DNA of 64,000 nucleotides from Parvibaculaceae bacterium (GTDB lineage: Bacteria > Pseudomonadota > Alphaproteobacteria > Parvibaculales > Parvibaculaceae). This document shows positions 8,132 through 16,770 of the stretch, in pieces. Below the pieces are notes generated by a model, which did no database searches, was not told where the DNA came from, and saw only the letters and a list, made by a program, of their open reading frames with translations. Every line of letters begins with the position of its first letter. Positions within the stretch are counted from its first letter, which is position 1. Where the stretch lies: positions 372,001 to 436,000 of the forward strand of contig JAPWJY010000008.1 of assembly GCA_028283765.1 (NCBI GenBank), in the 5' to 3' direction. A program made the position numbers and the translations under genes.

Positions 8132-8557
8132 TTAGTCGTCGCCGCCCGGTTTCACGGTGCGCAGGCGCTTGATGGTCCCGGTCCGGGTTTTTTCGTCCAG
8201 CCTGCGCTTTTTCGAGCCCAGGGTCGGCTTTGTCGGTACACGGAACCGGGGCTGGAGCGCGGCGCGCGCGATCATCTCGACGAGGCGGGCAAGCGCGTCC
8301 TTGCGGTTGGCGTCCTGCGTGCGGAAGCGGTTCGCCGTGATGACGATCACCCCGTCTTTTGTCAGGCGCGCGCCCGCGATGGTTTCGAGCCGTGCCTTCA
8401 CCCGCTCGGGGAGCGAGGGCGAGTGGCGGGCGTCGAAGCGCAACTGGGCGGCGGTCGAGACCTTGTTGACGTTCTGTCCGCCCGGCCCGCCCGCCCGGAT
8501 GAACGTCAGCGAAATCTCGTCATCCGCGAGCGCCAGCCTGTCATTGATCTCGATCAT
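8132..8557 (-). CDS. arfB: Alternative ribosome-rescue factor ArfB (peptidyl-tRNA hydrolase)
   Basis: A 141-residue member of the class I release-factor family without codon-recognition domains. The catalytic GGQ (residues 26-28 in RAGGPGGQNVNKVST) hydrolyses peptidyl-tRNA on stalled ribosomes, and the Lys/Arg-rich C-terminal tail (KPTLGSKKRRLDEKT onward) would enter the empty mRNA channel. Length and layout fit ArfB/YaeJ. Its ATG overlaps the stop of upstream bolA (ATGA), so the two form an operon. Confidence 0.94.
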   Translation of the reverse strand: MIEINDRLALADDEISLTFIRAGGPGGQNVNKVSTAAQLRFDARHSPSLPERVKARLETIAGARLTKDGVIVITANRFRTQDANRKDALARLVEMIARAALQPRFRVPTKPTLGSKKRRLDEKTRTGTIKRLRTVKPGGDD

Positions 8558-8823
8558 GGCTGGTCAGGCGCTCTGGCGGTGATGGAGAGGGCGTGGATCG
8601 GGTTGCCGATCAGTTCGCCCAGCGCGTTTGTCACCAGCCTGTGGCAGGCGACCCGGCTTTGCCCGCGGAAGGCTTCGGCGGTGATCGTCACCCTGAAATG
8701 GGTCTCGCCGCCCTCGCGCGCGCCGGCATGACCCTTGTGCTTGTGGGATTCATCCTCCACTTCCAGCGCGACAGGGTGAAGCAGGCTGGTCAATTTCTGC
8801 TCGATCTGGTTGGCAACGCTCAT
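8554..8823 (-). CDS. bolA: BolA family protein
   Basis: An 89-residue BolA-type protein, starting at MSVANQIEQKL (ATG 8821-8823). It shows the conserved VEDESHKHKGH segment near residue 25, with the His residues used by BolA-glutaredoxin pairs to hold a [2Fe-2S] cluster, then THFRVTITAEAF and the FxGxSRVxxHRLV stretch (FRGQSRVACHRLV) and a C-terminal IHALSI. It likely partners a monothiol glutaredoxin in iron-sulfur or iron signalling. It is translationally coupled to arfB and divergent from the DnaJ-domain gene. Confidence 0.93.
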   Translation of the reverse strand: MSVANQIEQKLTSLLHPVALEVEDESHKHKGHAGAREGGETHFRVTITAEAFRGQSRVACHRLVTNALGELIGNPIHALSITARAPDQP

Positions 8824-8962
8824 TTTCGCTCTCCGCTTCCGGGCAGGTTCCGGACAAGCCGGTTGTGCAATTCCTTGTTTTGGGCGTGCCGGACCCCCAT
8901 AATCAAGCCCCCAAAAGCGAAACGGGGCCGAAACGGCGGCGGCCTTGCCAACCAGAGTTCTG

Positions 8963-9646
8963 ATGACCAGCAATTCGAAATATTTCGATTCGATCCGCAT
9001 CTCGACGCGCAAGGGCCGGGGCGGCTCCTCTGCGCCCAGTCCCGAGATCGTCAAGCATGTCTGCGAATGGGCGGGCTGCAAGGAGGCGGGCACCCACCGC
9101 GCGCCCAGAGCGCCCATGGCGGGGGAGGCCCCGGCATTTCACCATTTCTGCCTGCGCCACGTCTCGGAATACAACCGTAATTATGATTTCTTCAAGGGCA
9201 TGCCCGAGGATGAGGTTTCGCGCTTCCAGAAGGATGCGCTGACCGGCCACCGGCCGACCTGGGGCATGGGGCAGAACGCCTTTTCATCGGCCGCCCGGGC
9301 GCGGGCCGCGGGCACCGACAGGGCGCCGTTCGGCGATCCGTTCGAGATTTTCGAGGGCGCGGCAGGGGCGGGCGGCGGGGCCCGGCGCAAGCCGCCGGTC
9401 CGCAAGCCGCGCGCGCTGGAGCGCCAGGCGCTGGAAACGCTGGGTTTCGAGGACACCCCAACCTTGAACGAGATCAAGGCCCGGTATAAGGAATTGGTCA
9501 AGCGTCATCATCCGGATGCCAATGGCGGGGACCGCTCGTCGGAAGAACAGCTCCGGAAAGTCATCCAGGCTTATGACTATCTGAAAAAGAGCGGCTTCGT
9601 CCCGCCAGCCGGCGCAAAGCCCGGTACGAAGTCAGGATCGAAATGA
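8963..9646 (+). CDS. J-domain protein with a Cys/His-rich N-terminal region
   Basis: A 227-residue protein with a C-terminal J domain from about residue 155: LETLGFEDTPTLNEIKARYKE then the HPD motif in KRHHPDANGG, required to stimulate DnaK. The N-terminal part has CEWAGC and FCLRH, a C-x4-C...C-x2-H set that may bind zinc. Such proteins occur next to cobST and bolA in many alphaproteobacteria. I use the ATG at 8963; an in-frame alternative exists at 8945. It lies 51 bases before cobS, on the same strand. The client is unknown. Confidence 0.87.
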   Translation: MTSNSKYFDSIRISTRKGRGGSSAPSPEIVKHVCEWAGCKEAGTHRAPRAPMAGEAPAFHHFCLRHVSEYNRNYDFFKGMPEDEVSRFQKDALTGHRPTWGMGQNAFSSAARARAAGTDRAPFGDPFEIFEGAAGAGGGARRKPPVRKPRALERQALETLGFEDTPTLNEIKARYKELVKRHHPDANGGDRSSEEQLRKVIQAYDYLKKSGFVPPAGAKPGTKSGSK

Positions 9647-9697
9647 CCGGTGGCCGGATGCGGTCAGCCTCGGATGAGAACAAAGGTGATAGGCACG

Positions 9698-10696
9698 ATG
9701 AGTAGTGAAGCGAGTGGCGGCGGACTGTCCCAGGCCCTTCCCGACAAGAAGGTTTCCGTCCGCGACCTGTTCAAGATCAATGTCGATATGGACGTTCCGG
9801 CCTTTTCCGAGCCGAACGAATATGTGCCGGATCTCGATCCCGACTATCTGTTCGACCATGACACCACGCTGGCGCTGCTGGCGGGCTTCGCCTTCAACCG
9901 GCGCGTGATGGTGCAGGGCTATCACGGCACGGGCAAATCCACCCATATCGAGCAGGTCGCCGCCCGCCTCAACTGGCCGTGCATCCGCATCAACCTGGAC
10001 AGCCACATCTCGCGCATCGATCTCGTCGGCAAGGACGCGATCGTGCTGAAGGAAGGCAAGCAGGTCACCGAATTCCGCGAGGGCATCCTGCCCTGGGCGC
10101 TCCAGCATCCCGTCGCCCTCGTGTTCGACGAATATGACGCAGGCCGCCCGGACGTGATGTTCGTGATCCAGCGCGTGCTCGAACTCTCGGGCAAGCTGAC
10201 GCTCCTCGACCAGAACCGCGTCATCCGCCCCCATCCCGCGTTCCGCCTGTTCTCGACGGCGAACACCATCGGTCTGGGCGATACGTCGGGCCTCTATCAC
10301 GGCACGCAGCAGATCAACCAGGGCCAGATGGACCGCTGGAACATCGTCACCACGCTCAACTACCTGCCGCACGACGAGGAAGTGAACATCGTCTACGCCA
10401 AGTCGAAGACCTACCAGACCGAGGCGGGCAAGAAGGTCATTTCGGCCATGGTCCGCGTTGCCGATCTCACCCGCTCGGCCTTCATCAACGGCGACATTTC
10501 GACCGTGATGAGCCCTCGCACGGTGCTGACCTGGGCCGAGAATGCCCAGATCTTCGGCGGCGATGTCGGTTTCGCCTTCCGCGTCACTTTCCTCAACAAG
10601 TGCGACGAACTCGAACGCGCCACGGTCGCCGAGTTCTACCAGCGCGCCTTCGGGGTCGATCTGCCGGGTTCGTCGGCCAAGGTGATGGTCGCCTGA
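9698..10696 (+). CDS. cobS: Cobaltochelatase, CobS subunit (AAA+ ATPase)
   Basis: A 332-residue AAA+ ATPase, the family length. It has the opening [18 protein letters not shown], Walker A in [12 protein letters not shown] near residue 88, Walker [12 protein letters not shown] near 145 and the sensor [11 protein letters not shown] near 198. With CobT and CobN it inserts cobalt into hydrogenobyrinic acid a,c-diamide in aerobic B12 synthesis; CobS supplies ATP hydrolysis. AAAGGTG precedes the ATG at 9698; a GTG at 9650 is less likely. cobT follows after 28 bases; cobN is not in the window. Confidence 0.95.
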   Translation: MSSEASGGGLSQALPDKKVSVRDLFKINVDMDVPAFSEPNEYVPDLDPDYLFDHDTTLALLAGFAFNRRVMVQGYHGTGKSTHIEQVAARLNWPCIRINLDSHISRIDLVGKDAIVLKEGKQVTEFREGILPWALQHPVALVFDEYDAGRPDVMFVIQRVLELSGKLTLLDQNRVIRPHPAFRLFSTANTIGLGDTSGLYHGTQQINQGQMDRWNIVTTLNYLPHDEEVNIVYAKSKTYQTEAGKKVISAMVRVADLTRSAFINGDISTVMSPRTVLTWAENAQIFGGDVGFAFRVTFLNKCDELERATVAEFYQRAFGVDLPGSSAKVMVA

Positions 10697-10724
10697 GCAG
10701 GCCACGGACAGGGTAGAGCGCGCC

Positions 10725-12623
10725 ATGAGCACCAAGGAAGGCCCTATCGAACCGTTCAAGCGGGCGCTCACCGCGACCATGCGGACGATTGCGGAGAGCC
10801 CTGACCTGACGGTCACCTTCGGCACCGAGCCTCCGGGCCTGCGGGGTCTGCGCGCGCGCCTGCCCCAGCCGAGCCGCACCCTGCCCGCCGACGAGGTGGC
10901 GCAGGTGCGCGGCTATTCCGACGCCTATGCGCTGCGCATCGTTCACCATAATGAAGAGGTCAACACCCGCCTTCAGCCGGTCGGGGCCAACGCCATCGCC
11001 GTCTTCGATGCGGTCGAGCAGGCCCGCTGCGAGGCGATCGGCGCCACGGAAATGGCGGGCGTCTCGCAGAACCTCACAGCCGCGCTGGAGCAGCGCCTCA
11101 ACGCCCGCGGCTACCAGCGCGCGACCAAGCGCGAGGAGGCCCCGCTTGCCGAGGCCGTCGCGCTGATGGTGCGCGAGCGCCTGACCGGCGAGGCCCCGCC
11201 GCCCTCCGGCAAGGCCACGCTCGATCTGTGGCGGAGCTGGATCGAGGAAAAGGCGGGCAAGGACATCGAGCGCCTTTCCACATTGATGAACGACCAGAGC
11301 GCTTTCGCGCGCGCCACCCGCGAGGTCATCCGCGACCTCGACATGGGCGACGAGCTGGGCGAATCCCCCGACGATTCGAGCGACGAGGGCGAAGATCAGG
11401 AAGGCGACAGCGAGCAGAGCCAGGAGCAGAGCCAGTCCGGCGAGGCCGAGCAGCCTGACGGGGAGTCCTCCGATCAGGTCGAGTTCACCGATGGCGAGGG
11501 CGATGAGGGCGACGAGCAGTCCGTCGAGATGGAATCGGACGAGGTGCCTTCGGACGCCGAGGTTGATGAATCGAGCGAGGGCAACCAGCCCTGGCGGCCC
11601 AATCAGGCGATGGATGATCGCAACCGCGACCTCTACAAGGTGTTCACGACCCAGTTCGACGAGACGATCGCGGCGGAGGATCTGTGCGACGCCGAGGAAC
11701 TGGCGCGGCTGCGCCAATATCTCGACCAGCAGTTGCAGCAGATGCAGGGCGTGGTCTCGCGCCTCGCGAACCGCCTTCAGCGCCGCTTGCAGGCCAAGCA
11801 GAACCGCACCTGGGAATTCGATCTGGAAGAGGGGATGCTCGATCCCGCGCGTCTGATGCGCGTGGTCATCGATCCCATGCACCCGCTCTCCTTCAAGGTC
11901 GAGCAGGACATGAATTTCCGCGACACGGTGGTGACGCTGCTGCTGGATAACTCCGGTTCCATGCGCGGCCGTCCGATCACGGTGGCGGCCATGTGCGCGG
12001 ACATTCTCGCGCGCACGCTGGAGCGCTGCTCGGTCAAGGTCGAGATTCTGGGCTTCACCACGCGCGCCTGGAAGGGCGGGCAGAGCCGCGAGCGCTGGCT
12101 GGCGGAAGGAAAGCCCGTCGCCCCCGGCCGCCTCAACGATCTGCGCCATATCGTCTACAAGTCGGCGGACATGCCCTGGCGGCGCGCCCGGCGCAATCTC
12201 GGCCTGATGATGCGCGAGGGGCTGCTCAAGGAAAACATCGACGGCGAGGCGCTGATCTGGGCCTACAACCGGCTGCTCGCCCGGCCCGAACAGCGCCGCA
12301 TCCTGATGGTGATCTCCGATGGCGCGCCTGTCGACGATTCAACGCTCTCCGTCAATGCAGGCAACTATCTTGAGCGGCATCTGCGCTCCGTGATCGAGCA
12401 GATCGAGAACCGCTCGCCTGTGGAACTGATCGCCATCGGTATCGGGCACGACGTCACCCGTTATTACCAGCGCGCCGTCACCATCGTGGACGCCGAGCAG
12501 CTTGGCGGCGTGATGACGGAAAAGCTTGCCGAACTCTTCGATGAGGCCCCGCAAAAAGGCGGGCGCGGCGGCCGGACGCGTGGTGGCGGCAAGGCGCTCG
12601 CTGCGGCGGGCCGGGGCCGGTAG
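10725..12623 (+). CDS. cobT: Cobaltochelatase, CobT subunit
   Basis: A 632-residue protein, usual CobT length. The N-terminal third is alpha-helical and ends in a very acidic linker from about residue 210 to 290 ([16 protein letters not shown] and similar). The C-terminal half is a von Willebrand A-type domain whose metal-ion-dependent adhesion site DNSGSMRG appears near residue 410, as in the CobT/ChlD family. It forms the AAA+ ring complex with CobS that drives cobalt insertion by CobN. It closes the bolA-side cluster; downstream is an unrelated acetyltransferase. Confidence 0.95.
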   Translation: MSTKEGPIEPFKRALTATMRTIAESPDLTVTFGTEPPGLRGLRARLPQPSRTLPADEVAQVRGYSDAYALRIVHHNEEVNTRLQPVGANAIAVFDAVEQARCEAIGATEMAGVSQNLTAALEQRLNARGYQRATKREEAPLAEAVALMVRERLTGEAPPPSGKATLDLWRSWIEEKAGKDIERLSTLMNDQSAFARATREVIRDLDMGDELGESPDDSSDEGEDQEGDSEQSQEQSQSGEAEQPDGESSDQVEFTDGEGDEGDEQSVEMESDEVPSDAEVDESSEGNQPWRPNQAMDDRNRDLYKVFTTQFDETIAAEDLCDAEELARLRQYLDQQLQQMQGVVSRLANRLQRRLQAKQNRTWEFDLEEGMLDPARLMRVVIDPMHPLSFKVEQDMNFRDTVVTLLLDNSGSMRGRPITVAAMCADILARTLERCSVKVEILGFTTRAWKGGQSRERWLAEGKPVAPGRLNDLRHIVYKSADMPWRRARRNLGLMMREGLLKENIDGEALIWAYNRLLARPEQRRILMVISDGAPVDDSTLSVNAGNYLERHLRSVIEQIENRSPVELIAIGIGHDVTRYYQRAVTIVDAEQLGGVMTEKLAELFDEAPQKGGRGGRTRGGGKALAAAGRGR

Positions 12624-12723
12624 GAAGCGATCATTTTATTTATGAGCTTTTGGGCGGCGGCGGTTTGCAGCCCATGCCCGACCTTGCCGCGCTCATAAGG
12701 AATAGCCGGTTCGGCGGGATGCG

Positions 12724-13185
12724 ATGGTGAATGAAACGATCCGGCCTGCGACAGCCGATGACATAGAAGCGATCACCGCGCTGACGCGTGCAGCCTATGC
12801 GAAATGGGTGCCCCTGATCGGCCGGGAGCCGCTGCCGATGAAAGCCGACTATGCCGAGGCGTTCAAAAAGCATCGCTTCGATCTGCTTTTCACCGGCTCA
12901 GAAATGGCTGCCCTCATAGAAACGGTGCCGCGAAACGGCGACCTGCTCATTGAGAATGTGGCGGTATCGCCCGCGTTCCGGAAGCGGGGTTATGGCCGCA
13001 GATTGCTGGCGCTTGCCGAGGAGCATGCAAGGGAGGCAGGCTTTCCTTGCATCCGCCTCTACACGAACGCGCTTTTTGAAGAAAACATCAAACTGTACCT
13101 CGCTCTGGGCTATGAGATTGAGCGTGAGGAGCCGTTGAACGGAGGCACCGCCGTTCATATGCGCAAGGATTTCGCCTGCGCCTGA
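12724..13185 (+). CDS. GNAT family N-acetyltransferase
   Basis: A 153-residue GNAT enzyme. It begins IRPATADDIEAITALTRAAY and has the acetyl-CoA pyrophosphate-binding motif A, VAVSPAFRKRGYGRRLL (R-x-x-G-x-G/A form), near residue 80, then the motif B part LYTNALFEENIKLYLALGYE. It would transfer an acetyl group from acetyl-CoA to an amine; the acceptor is unknown. It stands alone between cobT and the MFS gene with 100-base and 79-base gaps. Confidence 0.9.
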   Translation: MVNETIRPATADDIEAITALTRAAYAKWVPLIGREPLPMKADYAEAFKKHRFDLLFTGSEMAALIETVPRNGDLLIENVAVSPAFRKRGYGRRLLALAEEHAREAGFPCIRLYTNALFEENIKLYLALGYEIEREEPLNGGTAVHMRKDFACA

Positions 13186-13264
13186 TTTGAAGCCCTGTCT
13201 TTTTTGCCATTCGTGAGCGATCCGGCTATGAGTTGGAGAATAATCCAGCCGACGGGAGCGAGTG

Positions 13265-14473
13265 ATGAGTATCGAGGCGCTGAGGCGCCGTGAGGTGAGG
13301 AAACCTGCGAAGGCCAAGCGCCGGATCAGCCTTGTCGCGGTCATCGTCGCCATGGCGATGGTCAATCTGATCATGGGCATCACCTTTCCCCTGACCGCGC
13401 TGGTGCTGGCGCGTCAGGGCGTCGAGACGAGCTGGATCGGGCTCAATGCGGCGATGCAGGCCCTGCCGGTGCTGTTCATGACGCCGCTGACGCCGCGCCT
13501 GATCAAGCGTTTCGGTCCGGCGGCGACCATGTTCACCGGGCTTGTCATTGCCGCCATGGCGCTGCCGCTCATGGGGCTTTTCCCTTCGCTGCCGATCTGG
13601 TTTCCGCTGCGCGCCCTGCTGGGGGTCGCGGGCTGCCTGCTCTGGGCCACCAGCGAGGCCTGGATTCACGCCATGGTCGAGGACGACAGGCGCGGCCGGA
13701 TGATGGGCATCTATTCGGCCTCGGCCGCCGCGGGCTTTTCGGCGGGGCCGGTCATTCTCGTGCTGGTCGGCACCAATGGCGTTCTGCCTTTCCTCATCGG
13801 TGGTGGCGCGATGCTGCTGGGGGCGGTGCTGATGGCGTTCGCCGACTGGTCGCGGGGCCATTTCGATACCGGGCGCAAGGGCGCGCCGGTCTGGGGTCTC
13901 GTCTTTCTCGCGCCTGCCGCCCTCCTTGCGAACTTCTTTTTCGCGGCGGCGGAAGAATCGGTCACCAGTTTCTTCTCGCTTTATGCCCTCCAGTTCGGGA
14001 TGCCGGAAAAAATCGGCCTCGCGCTGCTGACCATCGCGGCGCTGGGCGCCATCGCGCTCCAGTTTCCCATCGGCTGGCTTGCCGACAAGATGAACCGGAT
14101 GGCCCTGATGGTCCTCCTGATCGCACTCACGATCGTCGGCTATGCGACGCTGCCTTTCGTGCTGCCGGGTGTCATCGCGACGGGCATTGCCATCTTCTTC
14201 ATCGTGGGCATCGCCACCGGCATCTACACGGTCGGCATGGTGCTGATGGGCGAGCGCTTTACCGGCGGCGAGCTTGCGGGCGCAAGCGCGCTCACCACCG
14301 CCATGTGGGGCCTTGGCGCATTGGTCGGCGCGCCCTTCTCAGGCGCCGCCATGGAATTGTGGCACCCCCATGGTCTCATCGCCGCCGTCATCCTGCTCTA
14401 TCTTGCCTATCTGCCCTTTCCCCTCATCGCCTGGCGGCGGGAGCGTGCGGCGACAGACATGATCCGGACATGA
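13265..14473 (+). CDS. MFS transporter
   Basis: A 402-residue major facilitator with about 12 hydrophobic segments after a basic cytoplasmic start (RRREVRKPAKAKRRISL). A conserved loop after helix 2 carries TPRLIKRFGP, corresponding to the MFS motif A position, and GWLADKMNRM repeats it after helix 8. A probable secondary carrier in the inner membrane; substrate unknown, possibly a drug or sugar-type exporter. I take the ATG at 13265, with GGGAG seven bases upstream, over the adjacent GTG at 13262. Confidence 0.88.
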   Translation: MSIEALRRREVRKPAKAKRRISLVAVIVAMAMVNLIMGITFPLTALVLARQGVETSWIGLNAAMQALPVLFMTPLTPRLIKRFGPAATMFTGLVIAAMALPLMGLFPSLPIWFPLRALLGVAGCLLWATSEAWIHAMVEDDRRGRMMGIYSASAAAGFSAGPVILVLVGTNGVLPFLIGGGAMLLGAVLMAFADWSRGHFDTGRKGAPVWGLVFLAPAALLANFFFAAAEESVTSFFSLYALQFGMPEKIGLALLTIAALGAIALQFPIGWLADKMNRMALMVLLIALTIVGYATLPFVLPGVIATGIAIFFIVGIATGIYTVGMVLMGERFTGGELAGASALTTAMWGLGALVGAPFSGAAMELWHPHGLIAAVILLYLAYLPFPLIAWRRERAATDMIRT

Positions 14474-14512
14474 TCCCGTCCGGCAATAATTTCGGCCGGA
14501 ACGCGTATTTTA

Positions 14513-14540
14513 TTAGATAATAAGACTCATTTGCATCTAA
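14513..14540. promoter_or_regulatory. Dyad and Fur-like sequence upstream of the Ni-SOD operon
   Basis: TTAGAT and ATCTAA form a perfect six-base inverted repeat 16 bases apart (14513-14518, 14535-14540). Inside it, GATAATAAGACTCATTTGC (14516-14534) matches the classic Fur box at 14 of 19 positions. It lies 40 bases before the hupE start in an AT-rich gap. A Fur-family regulator (Fur or Nur) binding here is inferred, not shown. Confidence 0.35.
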
Positions 14541-14579
14541 GCTGACGGCTGACCTTTCCGCTATACGAGGAGCGATGCC

Positions 14580-15179
14580 GTGCGTTTCAAGCTTCCCTTC
14601 GCAACCCTTTCAGCTTCAGCCCTTATTCTTCTGCCCACCCTCGCGCTGGCCCATCCTGGCCATGGCGAAACGGCCAGTTTCACGCAGGGTCTTGCCCATC
14701 CGCTGACGGGCCTGGACCATATTCTGGCCATGGTCATGGTCGGTCTTTTCGCGGTGCAACTGGGCGGACGCGCCCTGTGGCTTCTGCCCACGACCTTTGT
14801 CGCCGCGATGGCGGCCGGTTCCCTTGCGGGCGTCACCGGGATCGATCCCTCCGCCGTCGAACTGGGGATAGGGCTTTCCATCGTGCTGCTGGGCGGCCTT
14901 CTCGCCATGCAGGTGCGTATGCCGCTCGTCGCGGCCATGGCGGTCGTGGGCACGATCGCCCTGTTTCATGGATATGCCCACGGGGCTGAAGCGCCTGGTG
15001 GCGTCTCCCTGCATTATCTGGGCGGTTTCCTCTTCAGCACGGCGATTCTGCATATTGCCGGTGTTGCCGCCGGTCTTGGCATCGCCCGGGTGCTGACGAA
15101 CCGGCACGGGCAGGTGGCGACGCGCGTGCTCGGCGGCCTTGGTGCCGGCGCAGGCATCCTGCTGCTCGCGACAGCGTGA
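14580..15179 (+). CDS. hupE: HupE/UreJ family nickel permease
   Basis: A 199-residue protein with a signal peptide (MRFKLPFATLSASALILL, cleaved around ALA) whose mature end begins HPGHGE, and six hydrophobic segments. The family signature HPLTGLDHILAMVMVG is near residue 40 and a second His motif HGYAHGAE near 130. HupE/UreJ proteins import nickel or cobalt. The start is a GTG at 14580 with GGAG nine bases upstream; a nearby ATG is out of frame. No urease or hydrogenase is present; the next genes make a nickel superoxide dismutase, so nickel supply for that enzyme is the likely role. Confidence 0.88.
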   Translation: MRFKLPFATLSASALILLPTLALAHPGHGETASFTQGLAHPLTGLDHILAMVMVGLFAVQLGGRALWLLPTTFVAAMAAGSLAGVTGIDPSAVELGIGLSIVLLGGLLAMQVRMPLVAAMAVVGTIALFHGYAHGAEAPGGVSLHYLGGFLFSTAILHIAGVAAGLGIARVLTNRHGQVATRVLGGLGAGAGILLLATA

Positions 15180-15196
15180 AATGGCGGGGGGATTTC

Positions 15197-15730
15197 ATGG
15201 CAAGATCGCTCAAAACCGGCAAGGCGCCGCCAGCAAAGGCGGGGCCGCTCCTCACTCCCTCCCGGCCGGCCGGAGACCGGCGCTGGAAGGCGCTGACGGC
15301 GGCGGGCAATGCCGCTTTTGCCCAGGGGCGCCGGGAGGAGGCGGAGCGCTGCTATGCCGCCGCTCTGGCCGAGGCTGAGGCGGCCTTCTCCGCCTTCCGC
15401 GCGGGCAGATCGGACCCGGATCTCGATGCGGCGGCGATGCTGGTGATCGCCAGCGCCAATGCGGCGGACAACTGGCTTGATATGGGGCAGGGGAGACGCG
15501 CGGGAGAGCAGATCGTCATGCTGTGCCGCCGTCTGTGCGCGGCGCTGGAGAGCGATGATCTGGCGCTGGAGGTCCGGGAACGGTGCTTCCTTCACCTGCG
15601 CCCTGCCGTCATGGAGTTGATGGATAAACTGCCGCGTGCGGGATGGCCTGCCGATGCCGTCGCACACGAGGCCGGACATGTCAGGGCGGTGGCCCTGCGC
15701 TTTATCGGGCACAACAGCCCCAGACATTGA
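15197..15730 (+). CDS. Uncharacterised helical protein between hupE and sodN
   Basis: A 177-residue protein I do not recognise. The first 30 residues are basic and Pro/Ala-rich and are not a signal peptide. Residues 35-65 (WKALTAAGNAAFAQGRREEAERCY) read like a tetratricopeptide helix pair, and further amphipathic helices follow. The C-terminus carries several His residues (AHEAGHVRAV, RFIGHNSPRH) that could bind metal. GGGGGGA precedes the ATG at 15197. It begins 17 bases after hupE and ends 9 bases before the chosen sodN start, so it is part of the Ni-SOD operon. A cytoplasmic nickel chaperone or maturation partner is possible, but this is inference. Confidence 0.75.
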   Translation: MARSLKTGKAPPAKAGPLLTPSRPAGDRRWKALTAAGNAAFAQGRREEAERCYAAALAEAEAAFSAFRAGRSDPDLDAAAMLVIASANAADNWLDMGQGRRAGEQIVMLCRRLCAALESDDLALEVRERCFLHLRPAVMELMDKLPRAGWPADAVAHEAGHVRAVALRFIGHNSPRH

Positions 15731-15739
15731 GGAATGATG

Positions 15740-16237
15740 ATGATTTCCATACAGAAGCTTCTCGGCCGTTTGCCGAATGTCCAGGAGGCCCAGGCGCATT
15801 GCGACATTCCCTGCAAGATCTACGACCCTGCGCCAGCCCTGATCGCAGCTGTTTCCGTTGTGCGGATGATGGATATTCTCCATGAGGTCGCGGCCAAGAC
15901 CGACGCCGATCCGGTGTCGCGCCAGAACACCATGTCGCGCAATATCGCCACGAAGGAGATCGAGGCCGAGAAGGTGAAGGCCGAGATCCGGGTGATCTGG
16001 GGCGATTATTTCAAGGCCCCGCAGATCGAGAAATATCCCGAAATCCATGATCTGACCCACAAGATCATGATGGCTGGCAGCGCCTGCAAGCAGGATGTGC
16101 ACCGCGCCGATGGCGAAAAGCTGGTCGAACTGGTCAACCGCTTCGCGGAAATATTCTGGGCGACCAAGGACATCGCCACCGTGCGCAGGCCATGCCCCTA
16201 TCCGCCCGCGATCGAGGTTGTCTATCCCGTCCTTTGA
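15740..16237 (+). CDS. sodN: Nickel superoxide dismutase precursor
   Basis: A 165-residue precursor of nickel-dependent superoxide dismutase. The Ni-hook begins at His20: HCDIPCKIYDP, giving His1, Cys2 and Cys6 of the mature enzyme as nickel ligands once the 19-residue leader (ending VQEAQA) is removed. Canonical hooks read HCDLPCGVYDP, so residue 7 is Lys rather than Gly here. The rest is the helical bundle (VVRMMDILHEVA, HDLTHKIMMAGSACKQD). Three in-frame ATGs are tandem (15734, 15737, 15740); GAGG is seven bases before the third. The downstream gene is the cognate peptidase sodX. The enzyme dismutates superoxide without iron or manganese. Confidence 0.95.
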   Translation: MISIQKLLGRLPNVQEAQAHCDIPCKIYDPAPALIAAVSVVRMMDILHEVAAKTDADPVSRQNTMSRNIATKEIEAEKVKAEIRVIWGDYFKAPQIEKYPEIHDLTHKIMMAGSACKQDVHRADGEKLVELVNRFAEIFWATKDIATVRRPCPYPPAIEVVYPVL

Positions 16238-16249
16238 CGGCGCGTGCCC

Positions 16250-16576
16250 ATGTTCGGCTGGTGGCTGATCAGGGTCCGGGGGCGCAGCATGGAGCCCACG
16301 CTTTGCGATGGCGATCATGTCCTCGTCCGCCGTCCGGGCCGGTGGCGTCCGGCCAGGCCGGGGGATGTCGTCTGCATCCGGCGCGAAGGTGAAGCGCAAC
16401 TGATCAAGCGGCTCGGGCGGCGCACGCCCGGCGGCGGCTTCCATCTCTCGGGAGACGGGGCCGTGTCAGCCCCGTCCGTCGATCTGGGCACCGTGGGGCG
16501 CGAGCAGATCGTGGCCAGAGCCATCCTGCGGATTTCGGACCGGGGAGTGCATTTCATCCGTTCCCGCCCCGTGTGA
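16250..16576 (+). CDS. sodX: Ni-SOD maturation peptidase SodX (S26 family)
   Basis: A 108-residue signal-peptidase-I-like serine protease. The catalytic Ser lies in VRGRSMEPTLCDGDHVLV near residue 14 and the catalytic Lys in QLIKRLGRR near residue 52, the Ser/Lys dyad of family S26. Small peptidases of this kind next to sodN remove the leader to expose the His1 amino group needed to bind nickel. The gene starts 12 bases after sodN; a GTG at 16244 is an alternative start. Only a short hydrophobic N-terminus (MFGWWLI) is present, so it is probably cytoplasmic. Confidence 0.92.
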   Translation: MFGWWLIRVRGRSMEPTLCDGDHVLVRRPGRWRPARPGDVVCIRREGEAQLIKRLGRRTPGGGFHLSGDGAVSAPSVDLGTVGREQIVARAILRISDRGVHFIRSRPV

Positions 16577-16770
16577 AGAGGCGCGCCGGCCAGGCCCATC
16601 CCGGCCCCATCGCCCGCGTTGCGCCCGGGGCCTGGAAAAACGGGTCCGGGATGGTTGGCGTCAAGCCTTTGTCATGGCTTTTGCTGTATCCCGGCATAAG
16701 GTCGCTCCTCATCAGGAGGGGCGGGCTGAAACGGGTTTTCCGCGAGAGACATGACGGGAGGAATGCTGGC

